64,000 nt of DNA from Pedosphaera sp. (lineage in GTDB: Bacteria; Verrucomicrobiota; Verrucomicrobiia; Limisphaerales; SXQI01). The position numbers were made by a program, and so were the translations under genes. Positions within the stretch are counted from its first letter, which is position 1. The number at the start of each line of letters is the position of its first letter. Of the stretch, positions 27,486-36,176 are shown piece after piece. The notes beneath the pieces were generated by a model, which did no database searches, was not told where the DNA came from, and was given only the letters and a program-made list of their open reading frames with translations. The stretch lies in assembly GCA_025359965.1 (NCBI GenBank), contig JANYDC010000157.1, positions 1-64,000 on the forward strand. Reading direction: 5' to 3'.

Positions 27486-28025
27486 ATGAAGTTATCGTTG
27501 CTAAGCATTATTTTGGGCGCGGTGTACGCGATACCACAGCTGTTTGCGTTGCTGAAACCGGCTGCGTTCACTGCTGCAGCCAAGAAATTTCCGCGCCATG
27601 AGGGCGTGGGTTATGTGTTGATGGGGCTGTCCACGGCGTGGTTCCTCTACAATCTCAATGCGGAAACCATCTCGGATTTCGCCACTTACAAGACGCCAAT
27701 GCTCATTGGCTTTGCAGCTCTTGGCGTGGGAACCTGCGTTTTCGTGCGCGATTTTCTGGCCATGCGTGGACTTGCGATTTTTCTGCTCATGCTGGCTTGG
27801 TATACCCTCAATGTGGCGCGCGTGGTTGATTCTCAGTGGAGATTGGTGATCGTGACCTGGGCTTATCTGTGGGTCATTGTCGGAATGTGGCTGACCACTT
27901 CTCCGTGGCGCGGTCGCGATTGGCTGAACTGGCTCACCGCACAACCAGCCCGATTGAAAGTATTGAGCGGTGCCCGGCTCGCCTTCTCGATCCTGCTCAT
28001 CGTCCTGGGCATCGCGGTTTTCTGA
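27486..28025 (+). CDS. Multipass membrane protein of unknown function
   Basis: A 179-residue protein with about five hydrophobic helices (about 5-20, 42-57, 68-88, 94-110, 120-137) and a C-terminal amphipathic plus hydrophobic segment. It starts 8 bases after miaB and ends five bases before the GT9 gene, so the three are probably one transcript. No conserved motif or family recognised. Might assist the glycosyltransferase or be unrelated. Confidence 0.65.
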   Translation: MKLSLLSIILGAVYAIPQLFALLKPAAFTAAAKKFPRHEGVGYVLMGLSTAWFLYNLNAETISDFATYKTPMLIGFAALGVGTCVFVRDFLAMRGLAIFLLMLAWYTLNVARVVDSQWRLVIVTWAYLWVIVGMWLTTSPWRGRDWLNWLTAQPARLKVLSGARLAFSILLIVLGIAVF

Positions 28026-28029
28026 GCCC

Positions 28030-28944
28030 ATGCCGAACGCCAGTGATAAACGGATTCTGGTGATTCGCGGCGGGGCCATTGGTGATTTTATTCTGACTCT
28101 GCCGGCCTTGCGGGCCCTGCACGAGCGCTTCCCTGATTGCCACATTGAGCTGATGGGGTACAACCGGACCAATGGTTTGGCTTCCATGTCCGGCGTCGTC
28201 CAGGGAACTCGCTCCATCGAATCGCGCGGAGTGGCTGGTTTTTTTGCCCGGCGAGGTCCGTTTGATCCTGAAACGGCAGCTTACTTCGCATCGTTCACGC
28301 TCATCATCAGCTATCTGTTTGATCCTGACCAACTCTTCCAAAACAACATTGCTTCCGTGAGCAAGGCCCAGTGGATTTCCGGCGCACACCGTCCATCTGA
28401 GCACGAATCCATCCACGCCACTGCTGTTTTTCTTAGGCCGCTGGAACGCCTCGCGATCTTCGATGCCGACCCCGTTCCGACGCTTCACCTGGCCCGCGAG
28501 AGTTCGTCCGCCAGTGCCAACGTCTGGGCCTTCCATCCCGGCAGTGGCAGCGAAACGAAGAACTGGCCTGAAGCCTCATGGCGACAGTTGCTTGAACGAG
28601 TCATTAATCAGACTGATCGAAAAATTCTGCTCGTGGGAGGTGAAGCCGAGGGTGACCGATTGGAGCGACTCTCTTTCGGCCTGGCCGGCGAGCGTATTGA
28701 GGTGCTGGCCCGCGAACCCCTTACGACCGTGGCCCGGAGACTGAGCAAAACCTCGCTACTGGTGGGCCACGATTCGGGAATCACTCATTTGGCCTCTGCT
28801 GTGGGCACTCCTGTCCGGGCTATCTGGGGCGGGACGCGCGCTGATCTATGGATGCCTCGACATCCCTTGGCTCGGAGAATTGATGCCCCCCGAGAAGGAT
28901 TGTCCGCCCTTCCCGTGGAGGTTGTTTGGAACCACCTGACATGA
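28030..28944 (+). CDS. Glycosyltransferase family 9 (heptosyltransferase-like)
   Basis: A GT-B fold transferase of 304 residues. The N-terminal domain begins with ILVIRGGAIGDFILTLPALRAL, the nucleotide-sugar-binding start of GT9, and the C-terminal domain has FHPGSGSETKNWPEASWRQLL and VGHDSGITHLASAVGTPVRAIWGG, the donor-binding signature. GT9 enzymes (WaaC, WaaF, RfaQ) move ADP-heptose on to lipopolysaccharide core; several relatives use other donors, so heptose is inferred. The start at 28030 is an ATG a few bases after the preceding membrane-protein gene. Confidence 0.87.
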   Translation: MPNASDKRILVIRGGAIGDFILTLPALRALHERFPDCHIELMGYNRTNGLASMSGVVQGTRSIESRGVAGFFARRGPFDPETAAYFASFTLIISYLFDPDQLFQNNIASVSKAQWISGAHRPSEHESIHATAVFLRPLERLAIFDADPVPTLHLARESSSASANVWAFHPGSGSETKNWPEASWRQLLERVINQTDRKILLVGGEAEGDRLERLSFGLAGERIEVLAREPLTTVARRLSKTSLLVGHDSGITHLASAVGTPVRAIWGGTRADLWMPRHPLARRIDAPREGLSALPVEVVWNHLT

Positions 28945-28982
28945 TCGCGTCTTTGAATCAATCAGACAGAGGAATTTATATT

Positions 28983-29729
28983 ATGACCCATATTCCATCA
29001 TTCCCTGGCCGCGTCGCGCTTATCCTCAGCGCTATTGCGTTCATCACCTCGCTGTGTCACGCAGCCGAAGGTACCGGCGAAATCCCAAGCCCCAAGGACG
29101 CTCCGCGCGTGGTGTCCGCTGATCCCGGCAAACCGCCTTCGGATGCCCTAGTGCTGTTCGGCGGGACGAACCTTTCCGAATGGAGGACTGAAAAGAACGA
29201 GGAGGCGAAGTGGGAAATTGCCAACGGCGTGGTTACGGTAAACGGCACGGGCAATATTGTGACCAGGAAGGAATTTGGCGATTGCCAGTTGCATGTTGAA
29301 TTCGCCACTCCGGCTGAGGTGAAGGGCGATGGGCAGAATCGCGGCAACAGCGGGATTAAGTTTATGGGCGTGTACGAGATTCAAGTGCTCGACTCCTACA
29401 ATAACCCCACCTACTGGAACGGCTCGGCGGGGAGCGTCTACCGCCAGGTGGCCCCCTTGGTTAATGCCTCCCGCAAACCGGGCGAGTGGCAGGTTTACGA
29501 CATTGTGTTCCACGCGCCCGCTTTTGACGGCAAGGGTGTTCTGAACAAGCCGGCCTTCGTGACGATCATTCACAATGGCGTGGTCGTGCAGGATCACACC
29601 CAAATTCTGGGGCCGACTTCGCCCCCCGGCGCGCCGAAGTATGTGGCTCATCCCGCAAAACAACCACTTCTCCTACAGGATCACCATGCCAGGGTTCAGT
29701 ACCGCAACATATGGATTCGCGAGCTTTGA
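28983..29729 (+). CDS. DUF1080 (3-keto-disaccharide hydrolase-type) protein, copy 1
   Basis: A 248-residue exported protein: signal peptide (FPGRVALILSAIAFITSLCHA), a short proline-rich linker ([20 protein letters not shown]), then a DUF1080 jelly-roll. Landmarks are [58 protein letters not shown] and [12 protein letters not shown]. Some family members hydrolyse 3-ketoglycosides after oxidation of a disaccharide; activity here is not shown. The ATG at 28983 is the only start giving a signal peptide. It is followed 78 bases later by a close paralogue. Confidence 0.9.
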   Translation: MTHIPSFPGRVALILSAIAFITSLCHAAEGTGEIPSPKDAPRVVSADPGKPPSDALVLFGGTNLSEWRTEKNEEAKWEIANGVVTVNGTGNIVTRKEFGDCQLHVEFATPAEVKGDGQNRGNSGIKFMGVYEIQVLDSYNNPTYWNGSAGSVYRQVAPLVNASRKPGEWQVYDIVFHAPAFDGKGVLNKPAFVTIIHNGVVVQDHTQILGPTSPPGAPKYVAHPAKQPLLLQDHHARVQYRNIWIREL

Positions 29730-29807
29730 TCCGCTCAAATTCGGATTGCCATGGCGGGGACTTAGGATGAATATTCGACCCTGTAATCCTGTCTCAGAAA
29801 CAAAGTT

Positions 29808-30554
29808 ATGACTCTCATTGCGTCGCCCCTTCGAGGCCTTGGCCTGATTTTGGCCCTGACCGCCTTCACTGCTACTGTCACCCGCGCCGCCGAAGGTGCC
29901 GGGGAAATTCCCAGCCCCAAAGACCCGCCCCGCGTGGTCTCAGCTGATCCCGGCAAACCACCTTCGGATGCCATCATGCTTTTCAACGGGAAGGATCTTT
30001 CCCAGTTCGACAGCGAAAAAGGCGGCGAAGCCAAGTGGGATGTCGCGGATGGGGTGGCCACCGTGAACGGTACAGGCGGTCTCCAGACTAAGAAAGAATT
30101 CGGTGATTGCCAGATTCACGTTGAATTCGCAACTCCTTCCGTGGTTAAGGGGGATGGCCAGGGTCGTGGCAACAGCGGCGTTTACATCATGGGCCGTTAT
30201 GAAATCCAAGTCCTCGATTCTTGGGACAATCCTACTTACTGGCACGGTTCCGCCGCCAGCGTCTACAAGCAAACTGCTCCCCTGGTCAACGTGAGCCGCA
30301 AGCCCGGCGAATGGCAGGTCTACGACATCGTTTTTCATGCCCCTCATTTTGACGAAAAGGGTGCGTTGACCAAAGCCGCCACCGTTACAGTCATCCACAA
30401 CGGCGTGCTTGTTCAGGATAACACGCAGATCCTCGGCACGACCTCCCACATGGGCGGACCCAAATACACCGCGCACCCTGCCAAGCAACCGCTGCACCTT
30501 CAGGATCACGGCGACAAAATCCGCTACCGGAACATCTGGATCCGCGAGCTGTAA
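29808..30554 (+). CDS. DUF1080 protein, copy 2 (tandem paralogue)
   Basis: A 248-residue paralogue of the preceding gene, with the same order of signal peptide, Pro-rich linker ([20 protein letters not shown]) and DUF1080 jelly-roll ([51 protein letters not shown]). It keeps every motif of copy 1 and has diverged mainly in the N-terminal half and in loops. The identical length and adjacent position show a tandem duplication. A strong terminator follows at 30585. Confidence 0.9.
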   Translation: MTLIASPLRGLGLILALTAFTATVTRAAEGAGEIPSPKDPPRVVSADPGKPPSDAIMLFNGKDLSQFDSEKGGEAKWDVADGVATVNGTGGLQTKKEFGDCQIHVEFATPSVVKGDGQGRGNSGVYIMGRYEIQVLDSWDNPTYWHGSAASVYKQTAPLVNVSRKPGEWQVYDIVFHAPHFDEKGALTKAATVTVIHNGVLVQDNTQILGTTSHMGGPKYTAHPAKQPLHLQDHGDKIRYRNIWIREL

Positions 30555-30584
30555 GCTCCGCAGTTTCCCAATTTGAATGACAAT

Positions 30585-30609
30585 GGGCCGCAGGAATGCG
30601 GCCCTTTTT
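30585..30609 (+). terminator. Rho-independent terminator after DUF1080 pair
   Basis: A perfect 8-base stem (gggccgca / tgcggccc) with a GGAA loop, followed by a run of T (ttttt). Positioned 31 bases downstream of the second DUF1080 stop. Confidence 0.85.
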
Positions 30610-30649
30610 AGTTTCGTGAATCAAATACTGCCAAACTATGGCGAGACCC

Positions 30650-30772
30650 TCAGTCCAACGGCTGCGGCCAATGCTCTTTGACTTCTTCATGCTCCAGCAG
30701 CACGAGATTTGGCATCATCCGGTCGCCGAATGCTCGTTTTGCACGAGCCTCCACGTCGGGCCATTTTACGGT
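30650..30772 (-). pseudogene. Possible antitoxin-like C-terminal fragment
   Basis: A 40-codon frame on the minus strand without ATG/GTG/TTG at its beginning but with strikingly protein-like sequence: WPDVEARAKRAFGDRMM then PNLVLLEHEEVKEHWPQPLD and TGA. The pattern (aromatic, D, EAR, FGDR...P) is like the C-terminus of small antitoxins of the Phd/YefM group. No N-terminal half is visible upstream in any frame, so it is best read as the end of a lost gene. Low certainty. Confidence 0.35.
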
Positions 30773-30816
30773 TCAGCGCTGCAACTGTCGATGTCCTACG
30801 GTTTTCCTCGGATGGC

Positions 30817-31785
30817 TTATTCGATAATTTCGAGAATGTTCCCGCTGACATCAACCTTGGCCCTCACCGAGTTCTTTACGATAGCCCCAAACGCGTTCTT
30901 TCCACGAAAGGTGGTAGTAACTACCAAGTATTCATCCATATCTTGATAGACCGTAGCGGCATGGTCGTAACTGCTGGGATCATTCATGGATTCTTTGATA
31001 TACTCGGTTAATTTTTTGTGTGAGCCATCCCACGCGCTAAAACCTTTCTGAAGCAGTGCTTTGCGAGATGTTTCCTGCTGAACTCTAAAGTCAGATGCGC
31101 TTGATTTGCCGTATCCGACGAAAAGCACGATTCGAGACTTTTTTTCAGAAACGAACGAAACATTAACAGCAGGAAGATATCCGATGAAATACTTGTTGCC
31201 TGTGCCTTCCAAAGCCGTTGGGATGCCGAAGACGTTCCACTTATCAAACGGAACCTCCTTGCCCGCTCCGTTCCTCACAAAATCGTTGACTTCCGCGACA
31301 AGCTTGCGAATTTGCGCAATCTCTTCGGGAAATTCTTTGGTAGCATTGTCCATTGCAAACAACTTTAAGAGCAAGACTTTGCGATCCTCTCCTTGAACGT
31401 CTTCAATTTGACAAACAATATTTGAAATCTCTAGCTGCCTTGCTTCCTCAATCCTTCTGGCTTGCTGTGCATGGAATTCGACCTCCGCTTCAAATACCTT
31501 CTGCGTGTCCAGTTGCGCCTGCTTCGAATCGACAGCGGGAGGAGTGGATGTAGTTCGAGAACCCGCCATATTTGCGTTCTGGGTAACAAGGTGCGCTTGC
31601 TTCGCATTGAGAGCAGATGTAGATCGAGAAAAAGCCATCTTTGCGATTGCCACAAGAATTATTGGGACGCCAAAGAAACCGACAACAGCCCAGACAAGAA
31701 TTCTCAAGATGCCCGCGCTGCGGCGAGTAGGGGTAGTAACGACTAACTCTGGCGATTTGCGGAGAAGAGGAGGCACGCATTTCAT
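30817..31785 (-). CDS. Hypothetical membrane-anchored coiled-coil protein
   Basis: A 322-residue protein with a single N-terminal transmembrane segment at about 25-50 (LRILVWAVVGFFGVPIILVA). A hydrophilic helical stretch follows with two related units (SALNAKQAHLVTQ and AVDSKQAQLDTQK), then a coiled coil to about residue 135. The C-terminal half is a compact domain with KWNVFGIPTALEGTG and VVTTTFRGKNAFGAIVKNSV. Base composition is more A+T-rich than in the neighbouring operons, suggesting recent acquisition. No family recognised. Confidence 0.7.
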   Translation of the reverse strand: MKCVPPLLRKSPELVVTTPTRRSAGILRILVWAVVGFFGVPIILVAIAKMAFSRSTSALNAKQAHLVTQNANMAGSRTTSTPPAVDSKQAQLDTQKVFEAEVEFHAQQARRIEEARQLEISNIVCQIEDVQGEDRKVLLLKLFAMDNATKEFPEEIAQIRKLVAEVNDFVRNGAGKEVPFDKWNVFGIPTALEGTGNKYFIGYLPAVNVSFVSEKKSRIVLFVGYGKSSASDFRVQQETSRKALLQKGFSAWDGSHKKLTEYIKESMNDPSSYDHAATVYQDMDEYLVVTTTFRGKNAFGAIVKNSVRAKVDVSGNILEIIE

Positions 31786-31934
31786 TTGAGAGGAATTTCA
31801 AGCATACTCAAGATATATCGCATCTTATGCGCAAGAGCTGAACCGAGCGACGAATTTGGGGGCATCTCAGGGACCGGGTACGTTTACATCCCCACTTGGA
31901 CGAGGTGCCACACAGAGAATCGAATAACGAAAGC

Positions 31935-32540
31935 ATGAATCATTTCATTGTCACTCTATTAACCCTGGTTCTCGGGATTTGCGGGGCCGCGCGGGCATTG
32001 GCTGAATCAACAAATCTTCTGGAAATCTGCGTTGGCCTGAAGGAATTGCCCTATGGGTTCACAAACAGCAAAATCAATACAACGGATTTCCTGCCGCCTT
32101 TGGATCACGACGGCAGACCCCCGAGTTTGCCAGCCGTGTGGGTGCCGAGACTCACGGTTTTATCGGATGCAGACTTTGTCTCTTACGATCAGACCAATCA
32201 CACATTTACGGTAACCGCAGACGTCGCAAGACGATGCGTAAATGCTATGCGGGATCGCAATGGGGTCACAGCCCACCGGAAATCCTTGAGTTCAGTGGAG
32301 ATACCATGGATGCCTTTCGAGGTGCGAGTTTCTGGGGAGCCGATTTATGTGGGTATGTTTTACAGCTTCGCATCGTCCACGAAATACTACTGCCCCCTTA
32401 TCTACTCAGACTTCGATTTATCCGCAGACTCCACCAACACCGTCCGTTTCACAATCTGGGCTGGAGAGGGGGAGACGTTCGATGTTCGGTCGGATCCCCG
32501 AATTTCGGCTGCTTTGGTAAAGCTGGGATTGTCGAAATGA
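31935..32540 (+). CDS. Hypothetical exported protein
   Basis: A 201-residue protein with a signal peptide (residues 1 to about 23: FIVTLLTLVLGICGAARALA). The mature part is a mixed beta protein with FLPPLDHDGRPPSLPAVWVPRL, ARRCVNAMRDRN and VRVSGEPIYVGMFYSFASS. No known family recognised. The start at 31935 is chosen for the signal peptide; an upstream TTG-type start in the same frame at 31896 gives a non-signal N-terminus. Confidence 0.6.
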   Translation: MNHFIVTLLTLVLGICGAARALAESTNLLEICVGLKELPYGFTNSKINTTDFLPPLDHDGRPPSLPAVWVPRLTVLSDADFVSYDQTNHTFTVTADVARRCVNAMRDRNGVTAHRKSLSSVEIPWMPFEVRVSGEPIYVGMFYSFASSTKYYCPLIYSDFDLSADSTNTVRFTIWAGEGETFDVRSDPRISAALVKLGLSK

Positions 32541-32583
32541 GTGTTGGCTTGGCGTTATGCGATAACTGTGGGAATAGATCCCA

Positions 32584-32886
32584 ATGATAGTGACTGGGAC
32601 ATATCTTGATGGAAGTATCCTGCTCGATCAACCGCTTGCGGTGGTGAATGGCGAGCATTTGTCTCTTGTGGTAGAAGAAGGTGACCGATGCGCTGATGGC
32701 AGCAAATGGCCGATCACGGAGGGGGAAGTAGAGGCTTGGTGTCGGCGCATTGAATCGTTGCCGTCCTTGTTCGACGATGAGGGTGAGGTCCAAGCGTTTG
32801 AAACCCGGATGAAAGATATGCGTAGTGAACAAGTCGCAACGCTCGCCCAGCGCGCTGAACGTGTGGCTGCCCTATTTCGCAAATGA
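32584..32886 (+). CDS. Antitoxin-like protein (AF2212/DUF104-like start)
   Basis: A 100-residue acidic protein. The N-terminus (GTYLDGSILLDQPLAVVNGE) fits the short beta-hairpin found in AF2212-like antitoxins, where a gene-start motif (x-G-x-x-x-x-G-x-I-x-L-x-x-P) is typical. The rest is an acidic helix-rich stretch with EWC/RRIESLPS-like segments that would wrap the toxin. It overlaps by four bases (ATGA) a VapC-like PIN gene that is frameshifted, so the module is probably no longer a working toxin-antitoxin pair. Confidence 0.6.
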   Translation: MIVTGTYLDGSILLDQPLAVVNGEHLSLVVEEGDRCADGSKWPITEGEVEAWCRRIESLPSLFDDEGEVQAFETRMKDMRSEQVATLAQRAERVAALFRK

Positions 32887-33289
32887 AGCGATACCTGTTG
32901 GACTCGGGGGTCGCGAGCGATTTTGTCAATGCGCGCGGACAAGTCAGAAGTCGTGTAATGGAGTCGGCACGTGCGGGCAATCGCATTGGAATTCCTACTC
33001 CTGTGCTTGCGGAGTTAGTGGGTGGTGTCCTTGCTAGTCAAAATCCTCCCAACACCTGCAGCGGCTTCGGCAAGAAATCGCCGGCTTGCGACTTTGGGCA
33101 TTCGACGAAAAAGCAGCCTTCGAATATGGAAGGCTTTATTCTGAGCTTAGGGCTATCGGATGTCTGATGCAGGACCCAAATATTCAAGTGGCTGCGATCG
33201 CCATGGCCTTGGGAAATGCAGTAGTCGTTACTAAGGACAGCGACTTGCGAGCCGTTTCTGGCTTGGACGTTGAAGATTGGTCGGTCTGA
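32883..33289 (+). pseudogene. VapC-like PIN domain toxin gene, frameshifted
   Basis: The first part (from 32883) reads MKRYLLDSGVASDFVNARGQ, a PIN start with the first acidic residue D8, and continues to ELVGGVLASQN. The frame then ends after an unrelated tail at 33167. The second part reads on in the -1 frame from about 33050: LQRLRQEIAGLRLWAF..., ending VVVTKDSDLRAVSGLDVEDW, the conserved D-x-D-L/F end of PIN domains. Together they make a complete ~130-residue VapC. One base is missing near 33045-33060. Sequencing error is an alternative to genuine decay. Confidence 0.75.
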
Positions 33290-33375
33290 ATTTCGATTGC
33301 TGTTCTTGCGAGTGATGGGCTCTTTTCATTTTGCGGGATAAGCAAACCGGAGTATGGTTTCAGCAGTAACAATAT

Positions 33376-34662
33376 TTGAAATCACTGATCGACAATGCGA
33401 CGCGCAAGACCGAGCGCGTCTTTCTTATCGGAGCCGAACTCAAATCCCGCACCCACTGGGATGTTGAGGATTCCCTGGCCGAGCTTTCTGAGTTAGCCCT
33501 AACAGCGGGAGCCGAAATCGTGGGGCAGGGCACCCAGAAGATCGAAAAGCCCACGGCCGCCACCTACATCGGGCCGGGCAAAGCGCAGGAGCTGGCACAG
33601 CGTTGCAAGGCGGATGGCGTGGACACCGTTATTTTCGATGATGATCTTTCCGCTGCCCAAGGGCGGAACTTGGAGAAAATGTTCGAGTGCAAGATATTGG
33701 ATCGCACTCAACTGATTCTCGATATCTTTGCGCAACGCGCCCGCACCCGCGAAGGCCGCCTTCAGGTGGAGTTGGCACAATTGGAACATCTTCTCCCCCG
33801 ACTCACCCGTTATTGGACTCATTTGTCACGGCAAAAGGGTGGTATTGGTATGCGCGGTGGTGAAGGCGAAACCCAGCTTGAAGCCGACCGCCGTAAAGTG
33901 CAGGAGCGAATTGACCGATTGCGTTCCGAGTTGGAGATCGTCCGCAAACAACGCGGCACACAGCGCGCGGGACGTCAGCGCAACCTTTGGCCACTGGCTT
34001 CAATCGTCGGTTACACAAATGCGGGCAAGTCAACTCTTCTCAATTCCCTGACCGGCGCGGCGGTACTAGCCGAGGACAAGTTGTTTGCCACGCTTGATCC
34101 CACCACGCGCCGACTTTGCCTGCCGACCAATCAGAATGTGCTCCTTTCTGATACGGTGGGCTTCATCCGTAAATTGCCACATGGTTTGGTGGAGGCGTTT
34201 AAAGCCACCCTTGAGGAAGTGGTGCAGGCCGATTTACTCCTGCATGTGGTCGACCTAAGCCATCCGCACGCCGATGAACACATCGTGGCAGTAGACGAGG
34301 TGTTGAAGGAAATCGGCGCGGATAAGAAACCCGTGCTGATGGTCTTTAATAAAATCGACAAATTCAACGAAACACCGCTGCTGGCACGTTATCGGGAGCT
34401 TTATCCCAAAAGCGTCGGCATCTCCGCGAAGACGGGTGAGGGAATGGCCGACCTGATGGCCGAGTTGGGTGTCTCGCTTAAACCTGTTCGTGAGTTTGTT
34501 GAGTTGCGGCTGCCGCACGGGGCGGGACAGGTGATTGCCCGTTTGCATAGTGTGGCCCAGATTGTGGAGCGCGATTTTGATGGACCGGATGCCCGATTTA
34601 AGGCCCGCATACCCCCTCATTTGCTCAGCGAATTTGCCCCCTACGTTGTGCAGGAGCTTTAA
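33376..34662 (+). CDS. hflX: GTPase HflX
   Basis: A 428-residue ribosome-associated GTPase. The N-terminal HflX-specific domain contains GPGKAQELAQRC and HLSRQKGGIGMRGGEGETQLE; the G domain has the P-loop GYTNAGKST (residues 212-220), DTVGFIRKLPHGLVEAF for G3, and NKID for G4. HflX splits or rescues stalled ribosomes in stress. The start is a TTG at 33376; no better in-frame codon is close. The AlkA-like gene begins one base after the stop. Confidence 0.93.
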   Translation: MKSLIDNATRKTERVFLIGAELKSRTHWDVEDSLAELSELALTAGAEIVGQGTQKIEKPTAATYIGPGKAQELAQRCKADGVDTVIFDDDLSAAQGRNLEKMFECKILDRTQLILDIFAQRARTREGRLQVELAQLEHLLPRLTRYWTHLSRQKGGIGMRGGEGETQLEADRRKVQERIDRLRSELEIVRKQRGTQRAGRQRNLWPLASIVGYTNAGKSTLLNSLTGAAVLAEDKLFATLDPTTRRLCLPTNQNVLLSDTVGFIRKLPHGLVEAFKATLEEVVQADLLLHVVDLSHPHADEHIVAVDEVLKEIGADKKPVLMVFNKIDKFNETPLLARYRELYPKSVGISAKTGEGMADLMAELGVSLKPVREFVELRLPHGAGQVIARLHSVAQIVERDFDGPDARFKARIPPHLLSEFAPYVVQEL

Positions 34663-34663
34663 T

Positions 34664-35275
34664 ATGGGCGACATTCCTACGTGGCTGATTGAGGCGGAAA
34701 AACATCTGCGCAAGGCCGACCCCATTATCACGGCGGTAATTGACCGCGCGGGCCCCTGTTCACTTCGACCTCGCGAGCATCATTTCGCAACCCTGGCCGG
34801 ATCAATCATCTCCCAACAAATCTCCGTCAAAGCGGCGGATGCCATCGAGGGACGTCTCCTGACGACGCTCGGTTCGGGAGGAATGACTGCGGAAGGCATT
34901 GCTGCCTTGAGTGACGAATCTATTCGGGCGGCTGGCATTTCTCCACAAAAGCTGCGGTATCTCCGTGATCTCTCTGGCAAAGTGCTCGATGGGACGGTTC
35001 ATCTGGCTCAAATATCACAACTGCCCGATGAGGGAATCATCAAGGAACTGATCAAGGTCAAAGGAATTGGCCTCTGGACCGTGCAGATGTTTCTCATCTT
35101 TAGTCTTAACCGTACAGACGTCTTCCCCTACGACGACCTTGGAGTTCGCAACGGCATCCGCACTCTCTACGGCTTCAAGTCTATTCCCGCCCGGCGCACC
35201 GCCGAAAGGATTGCCGCCAAATGGGCGCCGTATCGGAGTGTAGGTTCATGGTATTGCTGGCGCGCCTTGGGGTGA
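34664..35275 (+). CDS. DNA-3-methyladenine glycosylase II (AlkA/HhH-GPD type)
   Basis: A 203-residue HhH-GPD glycosylase that removes alkylated purines in base-excision repair. The helix-hairpin-helix is KVKGIGLWTVQMFLIF (about 131-146), followed by the catalytic Asp in VFPYDDLGVRNG (D158). An earlier SIISQQISVKAADAI segment is typical of AlkA catalytic domains. It lacks the N-terminal AlkA domain of E. coli, as is usual for short AlkA forms. The ATG at 34664 is one base after the hflX stop. Confidence 0.9.
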   Translation: MGDIPTWLIEAEKHLRKADPIITAVIDRAGPCSLRPREHHFATLAGSIISQQISVKAADAIEGRLLTTLGSGGMTAEGIAALSDESIRAAGISPQKLRYLRDLSGKVLDGTVHLAQISQLPDEGIIKELIKVKGIGLWTVQMFLIFSLNRTDVFPYDDLGVRNGIRTLYGFKSIPARRTAERIAAKWAPYRSVGSWYCWRALG

Positions 35276-35367
35276 TGCGCTTCGCCAAATTCGTGGCGTT
35301 GCCAAAGTGGGGTGGTCTGTCCTAGCATTCACAGAGTCTGTTCCGCCATTTGCGGGATCGATCGTCG

Positions 35368-36156
35368 ATGTCGATTGCCAATTACCAGCTGGACGTGTTT
35401 GAGGGACCCCTCGACCTGTTGCTCTACCTTGTTCGCAAGGAGGAGGTGGACATCTATGAAGTCAACCTGACCAAGATCGCCACGCAATTTATCGCCTACG
35501 TCGACACCATGAAACGCATGGATCTCGATGTGGCCGGTGATTTCGTCGTGATGGCGGCGACGCTGATGTACATCAAAAGCAAGGAACTCCTCCCTGTGGA
35601 CAAGCAGGCTGTCAGCGAGGATGAGGGGGATCAGGACGATCCGCGCTGGGAACTGATTCGGCAATTGGTCGAATACAAGAAATTCAAGGACGCCGCTTCC
35701 GTGCTGCAAAAGCGCGAGGTCGAACAGGACAGTGTTTATCCGAGACTTCCAGGCAAACCAAATTTCGAGGCTGACCCGGCGATGCGCCGGGACGAGCTGG
35801 ACGTGATGATCCTGGTCAACGCGGTCAGCAACATTCTCAAGCGTTTTCAAGGGCGTTCGGTGACTCGTGATTTGTTTGCCGACCGCTGGACGGTCAGCGA
35901 AAAAATCGAGATGGTGGCAGGGCTCCTCAAAGAGCGATCATCCTTAAAATTTTCAGAACTGTTCGCAGCCGCCACAAGCCGGATTGAAGTCGTGGTTACT
36001 TTTCTTGCGCTACTGGAACTCACACGCATGAAACAGATCCGAGTTTCTCAAGCCGAAACATGCGGTGAGATCGAAATCACACAGGCCCCGCCGCCCGCCT
36101 CAGGTTCCGAGGCCCCTGCCGAGCCGTCACCCGAGTCATCGCCGCTCCCGAACTGA
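35368..36156 (+). CDS. scpA: Segregation and condensation protein A
   Basis: Kleisin subunit of the bacterial SMC condensin. The 262-residue protein opens with NYQLDVFEGPLDLLLYLVRK, the ScpA signature, followed by the N-terminal helical domain (YVDTMKRMDLDVAGDFVVMAA). It has a central linker and a C-terminal winged-helix (ELFAAATSRIEVVVTFLALLEL). It bridges the two SMC heads and binds ScpB. The Pro/Glu-rich tail is poorly conserved. First gene of the scpA-scpB-pheA cluster; start at ATG 35368. Confidence 0.95.
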   Translation: MSIANYQLDVFEGPLDLLLYLVRKEEVDIYEVNLTKIATQFIAYVDTMKRMDLDVAGDFVVMAATLMYIKSKELLPVDKQAVSEDEGDQDDPRWELIRQLVEYKKFKDAASVLQKREVEQDSVYPRLPGKPNFEADPAMRRDELDVMILVNAVSNILKRFQGRSVTRDLFADRWTVSEKIEMVAGLLKERSSLKFSELFAAATSRIEVVVTFLALLELTRMKQIRVSQAETCGEIEITQAPPPASGSEAPAEPSPESSPLPN

Positions 36157-36176
36157 TCAGCACCCGTTTTCAAACC

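Noticed and set aside
33045-33060. Programmed -1 frameshift in the VapC-like gene
   Set aside because: No canonical X-XXY-YYZ slippery heptamer at the switch; a simple base loss fits better.
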